Below are positions 33,590 through 42,803 of a stretch of 64,000 nucleotides of DNA, piece by piece. Source of the DNA: Clostridium_AW malenominatum (GTDB lineage Bacteria; Bacillota; Clostridia; Clostridiales; Clostridiaceae); NCBI RefSeq assembly GCF_039521365.1, contig NZ_BAAACF010000006.1, positions 122,527-186,526 on the forward strand. The letters run 5' to 3'. The notes beneath the pieces are model-generated. The model saw nothing but the letters and a program-made list of their open reading frames with translations, did not search any database and was not told the DNA's origin. A program made the position numbers and the translations under genes. Position 1 is the first letter of the stretch. Each line of letters opens with the position of its first letter.

Positions 33590-33657
33590 TATAAGTTCAC
33601 CTTCATTTCATCTTAGTATCTATGGAATTATTATATACTATCACATCTATAAAACAA

Positions 33658-33684
33658 TAGGGAATAGAGCTAAGCTCTATTCCC
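33658..33684. terminator. Terminator after the ComFB-family gene
   Basis: Perfect hairpin AGGGAATAGAGCT / AGCTCTATTCCCT, 10 bp beyond the comFB-like stop. Confidence 0.85.
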
Positions 33685-33693
33685 TAAATTAAT

Positions 33694-33954
33694 TTAATGT
33701 TTTGGATTTTTACTTACAATTTCTATAGCTTTTGTTAATGCACCTAATACGTCTGCCTTAAATTGAATACTTAATTCATTAGTTTTAACAAATATATTTC
33801 CCTCTTCAGAAACTACATATGTAGGCTTTAAACTATTAAGAGCTATAGCTTTTATATCTTCAATACATTTTTCACAGGTACAAATATTACTATATTTATC
33901 TAAAACCGTTGGTAATAAGTTATCTACCATTATCTCCATATAATTTTTAACCAT
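33694..33954 (-). CDS. ComFB family (late competence) protein
   Basis: An 86-aa protein with the ComFB pattern: N-terminal VKNYMEIMVDNLLPTVL, a cysteine pair CTCEKC (about residues 26-31), then IEDIKAIALNSLKPTYVVS. ATG 33954 follows GAGAGTGA; a TTG six codons upstream is less likely. In cyanobacteria ComFB-type proteins bind cyclic dinucleotides, but the clostridial role is unknown. Monocistronic. Confidence 0.85.
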   Translation of the reverse strand: MVKNYMEIMVDNLLPTVLDKYSNICTCEKCIEDIKAIALNSLKPTYVVSEEGNIFVKTNELSIQFKADVLGALTKAIEIVSKNPKH

Positions 33955-34232
33955 AGAATCACTCTCTTTCAATTAATGAATTTATAAACATTATATTCTA
34001 CATATATCAATTTATTCCTCTAATTGCTTACAAACTTCTACTGATACTCATACATACTAATATACCCGTACCTAGCACCTACTATATTTAACTTTTAATT
34101 TAAGAAGTAAGAAAGACCCTTGTAGAAAATGCAACATAATTAAAAGAGGTCATAATTCCGAAAATGATTGTTATTATTTAGACAATCTTAAACATTTATA
34201 ATGGATTTTCATAAACAATCATATAGTTACTA

Positions 34233-34643
34233 TTATTTAGAGCTAGTTAATATTTCAAAATTAATTTTTTCTAATTCACTTATCAATGTTTCTTGTACTT
34301 TACTTAAGTAATAGTGAGTTTTACAATTTTGTGTATTATTATTATTACAAAAATCAACATTCTTTAAACACCTATTAATCGCTATAGGGCCATCTACTGC
34401 TTCAATTACTTCTTTTAAATTTATATCAGCTCTTTTTTTATTAAGAGCATATCCACCATTGACCCCTCTGTATGATTTTATTATATCAGAGTGAATCAAT
34501 TTTCTTAATAATTTTAAGAGAAATCTTAATGGAATGGTACCCCTTTCAGCAATGGTTCTTGCATCTAGTTTTGCACCTTCACCTTCCATTGACAATATAA
34601 GGATAGCTCTAATTGCATAATCAGCTTCTTGAGTTATATTCAT
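34233..34643 (-). CDS. Rrf2 family transcriptional regulator
   Basis: A 136-aa Rrf2/IscR-type regulator. The winged helix starts with ITQEADYAIRAILIL and includes IPLRFLLKLLRKLIHSDII and GVNGGYAL. Three cysteines in RCLKNVDFC...NC (about residues 88-104) are spaced as in iron-sulfur-binding members. AGGTGATGAAT precedes ATG 34643. It is divergent from nrdJ across an AT-rich 308-bp gap. The DNA between it and comFB shows only a GATTGT/ACAATC inverted repeat (34166-34187). Confidence 0.9.
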   Translation of the reverse strand: MNITQEADYAIRAILILSMEGEGAKLDARTIAERGTIPLRFLLKLLRKLIHSDIIKSYRGVNGGYALNKKRADINLKEVIEAVDGPIAINRCLKNVDFCNNNNTQNCKTHYYLSKVQETLISELEKINFEILTSSK

Positions 34644-34832
34644 ATTCATCACCTTTTAAAAAGTATTTTTAAAATTTAAATTTATCTATCCTTCTTCATA
34701 TTATTCTTTAACCTTGTAATTGTCAATACTTTAAAGCGATGATTGTTAAAAAAGTAATTATTATATTTTTTGATTATTTATTATTTTTCGGACATAATTA
34801 TATATTATAATAAACTTAATAAATTGATAAAA

Positions 34833-34880
34833 ACACAATATATAGTGTGAAATTATATGTTATAATACAATATATGCTGG
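34833..34880 (+). promoter_or_regulatory. Two NrdR boxes over the nrdJ promoter
   Basis: Box 1, ACACAATATATAGTGT (34833-34848), is a perfect palindrome matching the NrdR consensus. Box 2, ATACAATATATGCTGG (34865-34880), is degenerate and lies 32 bp (three helical turns) later, as is usual. TATAAT at 34861-34866 with an upstream TG is a likely extended -10 between and within the boxes. NrdR would repress nrdJ when dATP is high (known for the family). Confidence 0.9.
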
Positions 34881-34951
34881 TATATGAAACTTTTACATTT
34901 ATATTTTATATTGTATACTAGATTAGGATTATATTTAGGGAGGTATTCACA

Positions 34952-37900
34952 TTGGAATTTTTTAATAAAATAGATTCAGTACATAATATGATAAAAAGAT
35001 ATTATACTAAAGAACTTGAAAACAAAAGCAATTTAACAGTATATGATTTATTCACTTGGAAGAAAGTAGACGTATTTTTAAAGGACTATAAGAGCGGTAA
35101 AGTTTTAGTAGACATGAAGGATTTAGAATTTCCAGAGCATTATTCTCAGAACTCTTGTGACATTATTGCATCTAAATATTTTAGAAAAGCAGGAGTGCCA
35201 AATGATTGTGGATATGAAAATAGCATGAAGATGGTAGCTCACAGAATGGTTAATTTTTGGTGTGAGTCTTTAATGGATGAAGGTATAATTGCCTCTTATA
35301 AAGAAAAAGAAATTTTTTATGACGAAATGGTTTATGCTCTTCTTGCTCAAATGTATGCTCCTAATTCTCCCCAATGGTTTAATACTGGGCTTGCGCAAAG
35401 TTACGATATAAAAGGAAGTAAACAAGGAAATTTTTATTTTAATCCAATTTTAAATAAAGTAGTTGAAACAGAGGATAATTATTCTAGGACTCAAGCCTCA
35501 GCTTGTTTCATTTTATCTATACAAGACAAGCTTTTAGGTTCTCATTCCATATCCGAACAATACGTAACAGAAACCAAGCTATTTAAAGGTGGTTCGGGGA
35601 CAGGTACCAATTTCTCTTCAATAAGAGCAAAAGGTGAAAAGCTATCTGGCGGTGGTGTATCTTCAGGCTTAATGAGCTTTTTAAAGGGTTTAGATAGAAA
35701 TGCTGGAGCTATAAAATCTGGTGGAACAACAAGACGTGCAGCTAAAATGGTTTGTTTAGATGTAGATCATCCTGAAATATTAGATTTTATAACTTGGAAA
35801 GCCCACGAAGAGGATAAAGTTAGAGCTTTAGGCAAAATGGGATACGATACAGATATAGATGGGGACGCTTATGAAACAGTATCAGGTCAAAATAGTAATA
35901 ATTCCATTAGATTTTCTGATAAATTCATGAAAAAAGTTGAAGAACTATCAACAAATCCTGAAGAAACTGTAGAACTACTAGGTAGAGTAGATGGCTCTTT
36001 AAACAAAACAGTTAAAGTTAAATCTCTATGGGATGCCTTTAATAATAGCGCTTGGCAATGTGCAGATCCTGCGCCACAATTTTCTGATACTTTTAATGCA
36101 TGGCATACTTGTCCCTCTGGTGAAGATGGTGAGTATAATGCAAAGCATAATAGAATTAACTCAACTAATCCTTGTGGAGAATATGCATTTTTAGACGATA
36201 GTTCCTGCAACTTAGCCTCAATAAATATTTATAAATTCTATGACCATGCTACAAAATCTATAGATTTAGAAGGTTATGTTCATGTTGTTGGAATGGTCCA
36301 GCTAATTTTAGAAGGGTCCATACACTGGGGTCAGTTCCCAACAGAAGATATCGCTAGAAAAACCTATATGTTTAGGGCTACAGGACTTGGAATAAGCAAT
36401 TTAGCTTCTTTATTAATGGTTTTAGGATACCCTTATGATTCAGAAGAAGCTAGAAATATTTCTGCTGCATTAATAGGAATCTTAACAGGATACTCCTATT
36501 TTACATCCGCACTAATGGCTAAAGAAATAGGGACATTTAATAAATATGAAATCAATAAACCGCACATGTTAAAGGTTATAAGAAATCATGCTAGAGTAGC
36601 TGGTGCAATGGAAGTATCAGATTTTGAAGGACTTAATTACAAACCCTTGGCTATAAATCATAATATATTAGAACAAGAATCCTTCTCAAATATAAGCACA
36701 CTAGTAAAAAAATGTTGGATTGAAGCGTTACATTACGGAGAAGAATTTGGATATAGAAATGCTCAAGTTTCTGTAATTGCTCCTACTGGAACTATATCTT
36801 TTGCTATGGACTGCGGAGCAACTTCTATAGAACCATTTTTCAGCCATGTAGTCTATAAGAAGTTATCTGGCGGTGGAATGATGACCGTAATAAATCCTGT
36901 AATAAAAATTTCCTTAAGTAACCTTGGTTATTCAGATGATCAAATACAGGATATTATGGATTATGTACTTGAAAAGGAAACCGTAGAGAGAGACGGTTAT
37001 AAATATGAAAAATTATTAGATGGAAAAATAGAGGGAGCCCCTCATTTATTAGAAGAACATCTACCTATCTTCGATACAGCTAATAAATGTGGAAGTGGAG
37101 AAAGATTTATAGAGCCAATGGGCCATGTACTTATGGTAGCTTCTATAACCCCATTAATTTCAGGTGCTATCTCAAAGACAGTAAACTTACCTAGGGAAGC
37201 AACCCTAGAAGAATTCCAAGATGTTGTTTTAACCTCATGGAGGCTTGGAATAAAAGGAATATCTTTATACAGAGATGGGTCAAAGGCAAGTCAACCTTTA
37301 AATACAAGTTTAAGCTCTGATAAAGATTTAAAATTAGAAGATTTGACTTATAATCAGCTTTTAGCCAAAGCTAAAGAGCTAAAAAAAGGTGTTAAATATT
37401 CTAAACGTGATAAACCTCTAGGAATAAGACGAGGAACTACTCATCCTGCTCAAATAAATGATGTTAAAATATACACTACTGTAAATAGAAGAGAAAATGG
37501 AGAAATATCTGAAATATATATAACTACTGATAGGGAAGGAACTACTATAATGGGTCTATTAAACTCATTATCAAAAACATTATCTGTAATGTTACAACAT
37601 CACGTAGCACCTCAGGACATTGCTAGAATGCTTAGGGGACAGAAATATGAACCTTATGGTTTTGTGCAAAAACATCCTTATATAAAATATGTTAGTTCAA
37701 TTTCTGATTTAATTAGTAAGGTTATTGATATTGAATTAGGTGACTATTCTAGATGTCAAGTAAAGCCCGAAAATTATGATTTGAAAACTAATAGTGAAAC
37801 TGAGGAACAAGCAATCTCTTCTAACACACATGAAACTTTTGATGGAAAAAAAGTTGAAGGTGAAAGAGTTTATGGTAGTACTTGTCCCCACTGTTCCAGT

Positions 37901-37969
37901 AGCAGAATGGTAAGAAACGGAACTTGCATGGTTTGCTTAGACTGTGGATCAACTACTGGATGTAGTTAA
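34952..37969 (+). CDS. nrdJ: Adenosylcobalamin-dependent ribonucleotide reductase (class II)
   Basis: A 1005-aa class II reductase that makes deoxyribonucleotides with a B12 radical and works with or without oxygen. Catalytic cysteines are in QASACFIL (Cys185) and NPCGEY (Cys408); GGTTRRAAKM and APTGTISF are family segments. The C-terminus has a zinc-ribbon-like tail CPHC ... CMVCLDC. Start TTG is fixed by GGGAGG 8 bp before. NrdR boxes precede it, but I see no cobalamin riboswitch. A strong terminator follows. Confidence 0.96.
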   Translation: MEFFNKIDSVHNMIKRYYTKELENKSNLTVYDLFTWKKVDVFLKDYKSGKVLVDMKDLEFPEHYSQNSCDIIASKYFRKAGVPNDCGYENSMKMVAHRMVNFWCESLMDEGIIASYKEKEIFYDEMVYALLAQMYAPNSPQWFNTGLAQSYDIKGSKQGNFYFNPILNKVVETEDNYSRTQASACFILSIQDKLLGSHSISEQYVTETKLFKGGSGTGTNFSSIRAKGEKLSGGGVSSGLMSFLKGLDRNAGAIKSGGTTRRAAKMVCLDVDHPEILDFITWKAHEEDKVRALGKMGYDTDIDGDAYETVSGQNSNNSIRFSDKFMKKVEELSTNPEETVELLGRVDGSLNKTVKVKSLWDAFNNSAWQCADPAPQFSDTFNAWHTCPSGEDGEYNAKHNRINSTNPCGEYAFLDDSSCNLASINIYKFYDHATKSIDLEGYVHVVGMVQLILEGSIHWGQFPTEDIARKTYMFRATGLGISNLASLLMVLGYPYDSEEARNISAALIGILTGYSYFTSALMAKEIGTFNKYEINKPHMLKVIRNHARVAGAMEVSDFEGLNYKPLAINHNILEQESFSNISTLVKKCWIEALHYGEEFGYRNAQVSVIAPTGTISFAMDCGATSIEPFFSHVVYKKLSGGGMMTVINPVIKISLSNLGYSDDQIQDIMDYVLEKETVERDGYKYEKLLDGKIEGAPHLLEEHLPIFDTANKCGSGERFIEPMGHVLMVASITPLISGAISKTVNLPREATLEEFQDVVLTSWRLGIKGISLYRDGSKASQPLNTSLSSDKDLKLEDLTYNQLLAKAKELKKGVKYSKRDKPLGIRRGTTHPAQINDVKIYTTVNRRENGEISEIYITTDREGTTIMGLLNSLSKTLSVMLQHHVAPQDIARMLRGQKYEPYGFVQKHPYIKYVSSISDLISKVIDIELGDYSRCQVKPENYDLKTNSETEEQAISSNTHETFDGKKVEGERVYGSTCPHCSSSRMVRNGTCMVCLDCGSTTGCS

Positions 37970-37975
37970 TAATAA

Positions 37976-38022
37976 AAAAAAGTCTCAAGAGTCTACATTT
38001 GACTCTTGAGGCTTTTTTTATT
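37976..38022. terminator. Bidirectional terminator between nrdJ and the SLH protein gene
   Basis: AAAGTCTCAAGAGTC / GACTCTTGAGGCTTT hairpin with A-run on the left and T-run on the right. It serves the convergent genes on both sides. Confidence 0.92.
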
Positions 38023-40307
38023 TAATATCCTCTTCTTATATTGTCTAAGACTTTATAAACGCCAATTGAAAGTTCTGTCCATGTTGCATTTGCTTTTGGT
38101 CTTATATTATTGTTTTGTTCTTGCAGAATTCCTAGACCTTTTGCAATTGCTATATATCCTATATCTTCATTTTTTATATCTTTTAAATCTTTTACTTTTA
38201 ATGAAAAAATGTCCTTTGAATTAGCTAGCTTATCATATCCTAAAAACTTAACTAATATCTTAGCCATATCGTTTCTTGTAACCTTTTCCTTAGGATCAAA
38301 TTTACCTTCTTTGTTTTCTAATATTCCATAGTGAACTGCTAATTGGAGATATTTATAATTTGCATCACTTTTATTCATTCCGCTATCAAAGCTCAGTTTG
38401 CTTGATTCCTTTAACAAATAAGGTCTATAACCTTTAGCATTAACCAGCATTTTTATAAAATCCATTTTAGTAATTTCTTTCGTAGCTTCAAAACTAGCTG
38501 TGTCCATTACGCCATTATGAGCTAAAATTGTTAATTCCTTTTCATAAGGACTTCCCTTTATTTTTTTCATATATACTTCTATATTTTCATCAATTTCTTC
38601 TCCGGAATCATTTAAAATCTTGCCTGTAAATCCATCTACTCTTAATGCTGTGAAGTTATAATTATAACTATCCCTAATTGTATAAATTAATTTTGTTTCC
38701 CAATCTGGTTTTGAATAATCTGTAGACTTATTAATTTTTCTATAGGATAATTCAGTTTTGCTTTTGTTAAATAGTATTTTACTAGCTTCTTCCTTTTGTA
38801 TTAACTTTTCTGGGGCATCAAACTTCATATTTTCATTCCAATTCAGTCTATATTCAACTAAATGTCCCTTTGCAGCATCTACTGATACTGTAATATTATT
38901 TTCCATATAAGGTATTCCATTTACCATTCTTGGAAAACTGAAATAATATCTCTTATCTCCATAACTTTTTAGATTCTCAATATCATTTTTTTGAGTAGTA
39001 GCCTTAGTATTAATTTCTTTAAACTTTTCTGGTGAATGTTTAGCAATTGCATTTATAGCAATCTTATAAGCTTCTTCCCAAGTAAGATTAGCTTTTGATT
39101 CTTCATTTTCCATATAATAGTTTTTGTAAAGAGAAACTATATTTTCATTAAGTGCATTAATGGTTATACTTCCACCATCATATCCTTTTTTATTATCCAT
39201 CTTTTTGCTGAAATCTATTGTCCACGTATTTGATGCTCCATTTACTCCATCTTTGTTTTCGAAGTATCTTATAGATCCAGTTTCATACCCGTCCCCATAT
39301 AGCTGTTTAATATTATTTTTAGCTATTTCTAAAGCTCTACCTTCACTTATTTCTTTATCCAAAGGCTGTTTGATCTGAAGTTTATTAATTATTTCCTTTC
39401 GTTCTTCTGTGGACAAATCTTTTTGTATTTTTTCATACAAATTACTATTAATAAATTTTCCGCTATAAGCGTCTAATTCCCCTCCATAAGGTAATTCCAT
39501 CATATACACTAGTTTAGATCTTGTTAACTTTTCACCTGTGTCATATTTATCCCTATAAGTGATATAACGTAAATCTAACTGTCCCTCTTTTTTTAATATA
39601 CCTTCCGCTTCTTTAGTTGATAAATAATTTGTTGGTGGGGATAACTTTACTCCCTCTTCCCAATTTACATAATAACTAATTATTTCTCCCTTAACCCCAT
39701 CTATTTCAACTGTTAGTCCATCGTCATTATAAAAAATCCCATTAACTTTTCTTGCAAACCTATAAGTGTAAGTTGTGCTGTTATTTACATAAGTGTAAAA
39801 TCTTTGTTCCTTTATATAAGCTGTTTCCTTGAATTGTTCCGGGTTATTTTTCTTTAAAAATTCCTCTGCTTTCTTTTGTCCTTCTTCTTCAGTTATTTTT
39901 GATATATTATTATTTTCTCCATCAACATAGCTTCTATTGTAAGCTCTTAAAATTTTCCCTGTATCAGCATTAATGGAAACTTCTATACTAGTATTATTGC
40001 TTATATTATTATTTCTCCAGGATATCTCCCAAAAATATTCCTGTCTCTCTCCATTTGTTGATAGGGATGCATAAACTTCATACTCTTTTTCATTCACAGT
40101 CTTATTAAAATAATCTTTAATAACTTTTTGCGATAATTCTTTTGCTTTTTCCTTAGATAGTCTTACGTCCTTTTCTACAGTAGTTAAGACTTCCTTAGTA
40201 GGGACAGTCATTTCTTTATTTTCTAATTTCATTGCTAAAACTGACGAGTAATTGGTCATAGCAATTGACGTACCAATAATAAAAGAAATTAATTTTTTAT
40301 TTTTCAT
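38022..40307 (-). CDS. Secreted YcdB/YcdC-domain protein with S-layer homology domains
   Basis: About 761 aa, exported (signal peptide LISFIIGTSIAMTNYSSVLA). It contains several PepSY-like YcdB/YcdC repeats, each with VNGIPY/VNGIFYNDD-like and VDGFTGKI-like segments, and C-terminal SLH domains (about 590-760) with GILENKEGKFDPKEKVTRND. SLH domains bind secondary cell-wall polymer, so the protein is likely anchored to the cell wall. ATG 40307 follows GGGAGGAAG; an ATG eight codons upstream lacks a site. Exact function unknown. Confidence 0.85.
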   Translation of the reverse strand: MKNKKLISFIIGTSIAMTNYSSVLAMKLENKEMTVPTKEVLTTVEKDVRLSKEKAKELSQKVIKDYFNKTVNEKEYEVYASLSTNGERQEYFWEISWRNNNISNNTSIEVSINADTGKILRAYNRSYVDGENNNISKITEEEGQKKAEEFLKKNNPEQFKETAYIKEQRFYTYVNNSTTYTYRFARKVNGIFYNDDGLTVEIDGVKGEIISYYVNWEEGVKLSPPTNYLSTKEAEGILKKEGQLDLRYITYRDKYDTGEKLTRSKLVYMMELPYGGELDAYSGKFINSNLYEKIQKDLSTEERKEIINKLQIKQPLDKEISEGRALEIAKNNIKQLYGDGYETGSIRYFENKDGVNGASNTWTIDFSKKMDNKKGYDGGSITINALNENIVSLYKNYYMENEESKANLTWEEAYKIAINAIAKHSPEKFKEINTKATTQKNDIENLKSYGDKRYYFSFPRMVNGIPYMENNITVSVDAAKGHLVEYRLNWNENMKFDAPEKLIQKEEASKILFNKSKTELSYRKINKSTDYSKPDWETKLIYTIRDSYNYNFTALRVDGFTGKILNDSGEEIDENIEVYMKKIKGSPYEKELTILAHNGVMDTASFEATKEITKMDFIKMLVNAKGYRPYLLKESSKLSFDSGMNKSDANYKYLQLAVHYGILENKEGKFDPKEKVTRNDMAKILVKFLGYDKLANSKDIFSLKVKDLKDIKNEDIGYIAIAKGLGILQEQNNNIRPKANATWTELSIGVYKVLDNIRRGY

Positions 40308-40453
40308 ATATAACTTCCTCCCGTATTTCAATTTACTAGGTTATACCAATTAATACGATAAACTTTTATAATTGTTATATACCTTGGAAAATTTTATGGA
40401 AAAATTTATGACTGTCCCCATAGTCTTAAATTAAAATCAAAAAATAAAAAACC

Positions 40454-40508
40454 CTGCTCCTTAATTAAAGCTAATTATTGAAATTAAAATAAAATAAATA
40501 AGGAGCAG
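40454..40508 (-). terminator. Terminator after the 79-aa SOS gene
   Basis: CTGCTCCTTA (40454-40463) pairs with TAAGGAGCAG (40499-40508) around an AT-rich loop; GGGTTTTTTATTTTTT follows on the minus strand. Confidence 0.75.
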
Positions 40509-40554
40509 AGATATATGTCTTTTTATTAAATTTTAAATTTTAATTATATGTATA

Positions 40555-40794
40555 CTACTGAATATGAATATTGTCCGGTAATAGGATGAAGTTCAAATTT
40601 TTAAGACTATTTTTATAAGAAATATCATTAGCTATATCCTTTGCTTCTTTTAAGCTTCTAGCTTTATATGTAAAGTGTCCCCCTTCTTTATTGTAAAAGC
40701 CTCCCCCAATTAAATATCTTGAGCCGCCTTCTAATTCTTCTACCTCTTGTCCACTTACATTATAGTATATTTTTATAAATAATTTTTTATCCAT
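40555..40794 (-). CDS. 79-aa protein of unknown function, under LexA-type control
   Basis: A small, cytoplasmic, mixed alpha/beta protein not recognised from any family. It begins DKKLFIKIYYNVSG, has a GGSRYLIGGGFYNKEGG turn-rich part and ends with a KEAKDIANDI helix and FILLPDNIHI strand. The ribosome site AAGGAGG is ideal. The promoter carries a perfect LexA box in its spacer (see the next entry), so it is very likely induced by DNA damage. Monocistronic, with its own terminator. Confidence 0.8.
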   Translation of the reverse strand: MDKKLFIKIYYNVSGQEVEELEGGSRYLIGGGFYNKEGGHFTYKARSLKEAKDIANDISYKNSLKNLNFILLPDNIHIQ

Positions 40795-40872
40795 AAAGTA
40801 TACCTCCTTAAATTTCTACCTTCGTAATCTATAATAAGTATATTATCTCTTTCTCATAAATATTACACTTTT

Positions 40873-40902
40873 ATTATATTCGAACATATGTTCTAATGTC
40901 AA
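40873..40902 (-). promoter_or_regulatory. Promoter with LexA (DinR) box
   Basis: On the minus strand: TTGACA (40897-40902), an 18-bp spacer and TATAAT (40873-40878), both perfect consensus. The spacer contains AGAACATATGTTCG (40881-40894), which fits the Firmicute LexA consensus GAACnnnnGTTC. A repressor bound there would block polymerase. Confidence 0.9.
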
Positions 40903-40909
40903 GTAAAAA

Positions 40910-40939
40910 ATAATTTATGCTAAAGTTTAGCATAAATTA
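40910..40939 (-). terminator. Terminator of the sugar isomerase-like gene
   Basis: TAATTTATGCTAAA / TTTAGCATAAATTA, a nearly perfect stem with T-rich sequence after it on the minus strand; 14 bp after the stop at 40953. Confidence 0.85.
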
Positions 40940-40952
40940 TTTCTATTATTCA

Positions 40953-41753
40953 TTAATCAAATAAATTTTTCAGGTTACCTATTCTTTTATAAGCCTTTGT
41001 CATATAATCTTCTGGAGATAGTGTTTTATCTTTTGTTCTTGCACATATCTCTAAGCTAAAGCATCCCTTATAGTCCTTTGGGAAATCCTTAGTAAATTCT
41101 TCCCAATTTATAGTTCCATCAAAGGGCACCCAATGTCTATCCTTTAAACCATCATTATCAGATATGTGAGTTGCAAATAATCTGTCCCCATAGTTTTTTA
41201 ATAGATTTATTTCATTGTTATGGGATATTTCATTATGAGAAGTATCAAAACACAATCCTAAACTCTTTGAATTTAAGTTCTCTAATATATAGCTAATTAA
41301 AGCATTGTTATCCGTATTTTCAATAGCTACTTTTACTCCGCATTCCTCCGCTGCATTAACTATTTCTCTCATACTTTCAAGCCCTATATTATTGGGTTCC
41401 TTTACTTTAAAATCTTCAGATATATGCATAACCATAACAGGTATATTAAACTCTTTGCAATCTTTTAACCACTGAATATGTTTCTCTACTATTTCTCTTC
41501 TTAAATTTTCATTCTCACTCCAAAGACTGTTTATATCACAAAAGGGAGCATGTATATTTTCGATAAAAAGCCCTGCTTTTTTCACCAACCTTGGTATTTC
41601 TTCCTTTTTAATAATAACGTCTCCCTCTTCGTCCTCCCACCAGATAGCCACAGCATTAAAACCACTATTCTTAATAATGCTCAATCTTTCTTCCAAAGGC
41701 ATTATATATCCAAACCAAGAAAATACTCCTATGTTATCCTTTGTCACTTTCAT
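40953..41753 (-). CDS. Sugar phosphate isomerase/epimerase family TIM-barrel protein
   Basis: A 266-aa protein of the xylose isomerase-like/AP endonuclease 2 family. Family segments are IENIHAPFCDINSLW, VMHISEDF, VAIENTDNNAL, LGLCFDTSHNEIS and HISDNDGLKDRHWVPFDG, which carry Glu/Asp/His metal ligands. The reaction is unknown. It starts 7 bp after the dipeptidase gene, so the two form an operon; AAAGGATGG precedes the ATG. Confidence 0.85.
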   Translation of the reverse strand: MKVTKDNIGVFSWFGYIMPLEERLSIIKNSGFNAVAIWWEDEEGDVIIKKEEIPRLVKKAGLFIENIHAPFCDINSLWSENENLRREIVEKHIQWLKDCKEFNIPVMVMHISEDFKVKEPNNIGLESMREIVNAAEECGVKVAIENTDNNALISYILENLNSKSLGLCFDTSHNEISHNNEINLLKNYGDRLFATHISDNDGLKDRHWVPFDGTINWEEFTKDFPKDYKGCFSLEICARTKDKTLSPEDYMTKAYKRIGNLKNLFD

Positions 41754-41760
41754 CCATCCT

Positions 41761-42711
41761 TTACTTTAGTGTATCTTTTATTACCCTTTCTGCATTCTTA
41801 TAACATATTTTTTCTATTTCCCCATATGAAAATCTCTCTTTCTCTAAAGCAAAGATTAATTTATCCATTTGTGAAAAATCTTCAATTTCTACCGGTGTTC
41901 CTATACCATCAAAATCTGTACCTAAGGCAATGCAATCTATACCTCCAATATTTCGTATATGTTTAATATGCCTTACCATATCTTCCACTTTCGCCATATA
42001 ACTGTCCCCTGAAGTCTCTAGGAATTTATTGTAGAAGTTTATACCCATTACTCCTCCTTTTTCAGATAGGATTTTAATCATTTCATTAGTCAAGTTTCTT
42101 TTATGAGGAGTTAATTCTCTGGAGTTTGAATGAGATGCTACAAAAGGTGCTTTAGAAATTTCTGCTACATCATAGAAGCCCTTATCTGATAAGTGCGATA
42201 CGTCAACTATCATTCCAAGTCTATTCATTTCACCTATTAAATCTCGTCCAAAAGAGGTTAATCCTTTAACCATATACTCATCTTTAACACTTGGAAAACC
42301 TATTTCATTAGGATGGTTCCATGTAAGAGTGATTAATCTTACTCCATTTTCAAAAAAATAATATAAGTTATCCATTTTACCTTCAAGAACTGCCCCCTCT
42401 TCTATGGTTAAAAAGGCTGAAATCTTACCCTCATCCTTGTTTCTATACATCTCCTCAAGATTTCTACTTAAAGCTATATAATCTTTATAGCTATCTATCT
42501 CAAAGTAAAATCTTTTCATAAGGGAAATACACTTTTCTTTCACATCTTTATGTTCATTCTTATTTATAAACAATGCAAAAAATTGGGCCAAGGATCCTCC
42601 CTGACTTAGCTTTTGTATATCTACAGAAAAACTATTTTTAAATAAATCTCCACCACTTTTTTCCCTCTCCAATAAGTCTATGGTATCACAATGCAAATCA
42701 ATAATCTTCAA
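41761..42711 (-). CDS. Membrane dipeptidase (family M19)
   Basis: A 316-aa zinc dipeptidase of the renal dipeptidase family, cleaving dipeptides, often including D-residues. The zinc motif DLHCDT (His7, Asp9) is at the start; TIEEGAVL holds the bridging Glu; VDVSHLSDKGF and FVASHSNSREL carry histidines; TDFDGI is near the end. There is no signal peptide. GAGGTGATGATA precedes TTG 42711, which starts in register with the family; a GTG and ATG just upstream are in the ribosome site. Confidence 0.92.
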   Translation of the reverse strand: MKIIDLHCDTIDLLEREKSGGDLFKNSFSVDIQKLSQGGSLAQFFALFINKNEHKDVKEKCISLMKRFYFEIDSYKDYIALSRNLEEMYRNKDEGKISAFLTIEEGAVLEGKMDNLYYFFENGVRLITLTWNHPNEIGFPSVKDEYMVKGLTSFGRDLIGEMNRLGMIVDVSHLSDKGFYDVAEISKAPFVASHSNSRELTPHKRNLTNEMIKILSEKGGVMGINFYNKFLETSGDSYMAKVEDMVRHIKHIRNIGGIDCIALGTDFDGIGTPVEIEDFSQMDKLIFALEKERFSYGEIEKICYKNAERVIKDTLK

Positions 42712-42771
42712 TATCATCACCTCAAATTCTACTATATTATAATATATTAAAAAGTTCTATAAAATAAAACA

Positions 42772-42797
42772 AAGAAATCCCCAAATAGGGATTTCTT
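42772..42797 (-). terminator. Terminator of the threonine synthase gene
   Basis: Hairpin AAGAAATCCC / GGGATTTCTT with a 6-base loop, just after the thrC stop. Confidence 0.85.
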
Positions 42798-42803
42798 AAA
42801 TCA

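Noticed and set aside
34166..34187. GATTGT/ACAATC inverted repeat as the Rrf2 gene terminator
   Set aside because: The loop is AT-rich, the stem is only 6 bp and no T-run follows.
41550..41966. 138-aa plus-strand ORF
   Set aside because: It is antisense to the isomerase and dipeptidase genes and has no coding signature.
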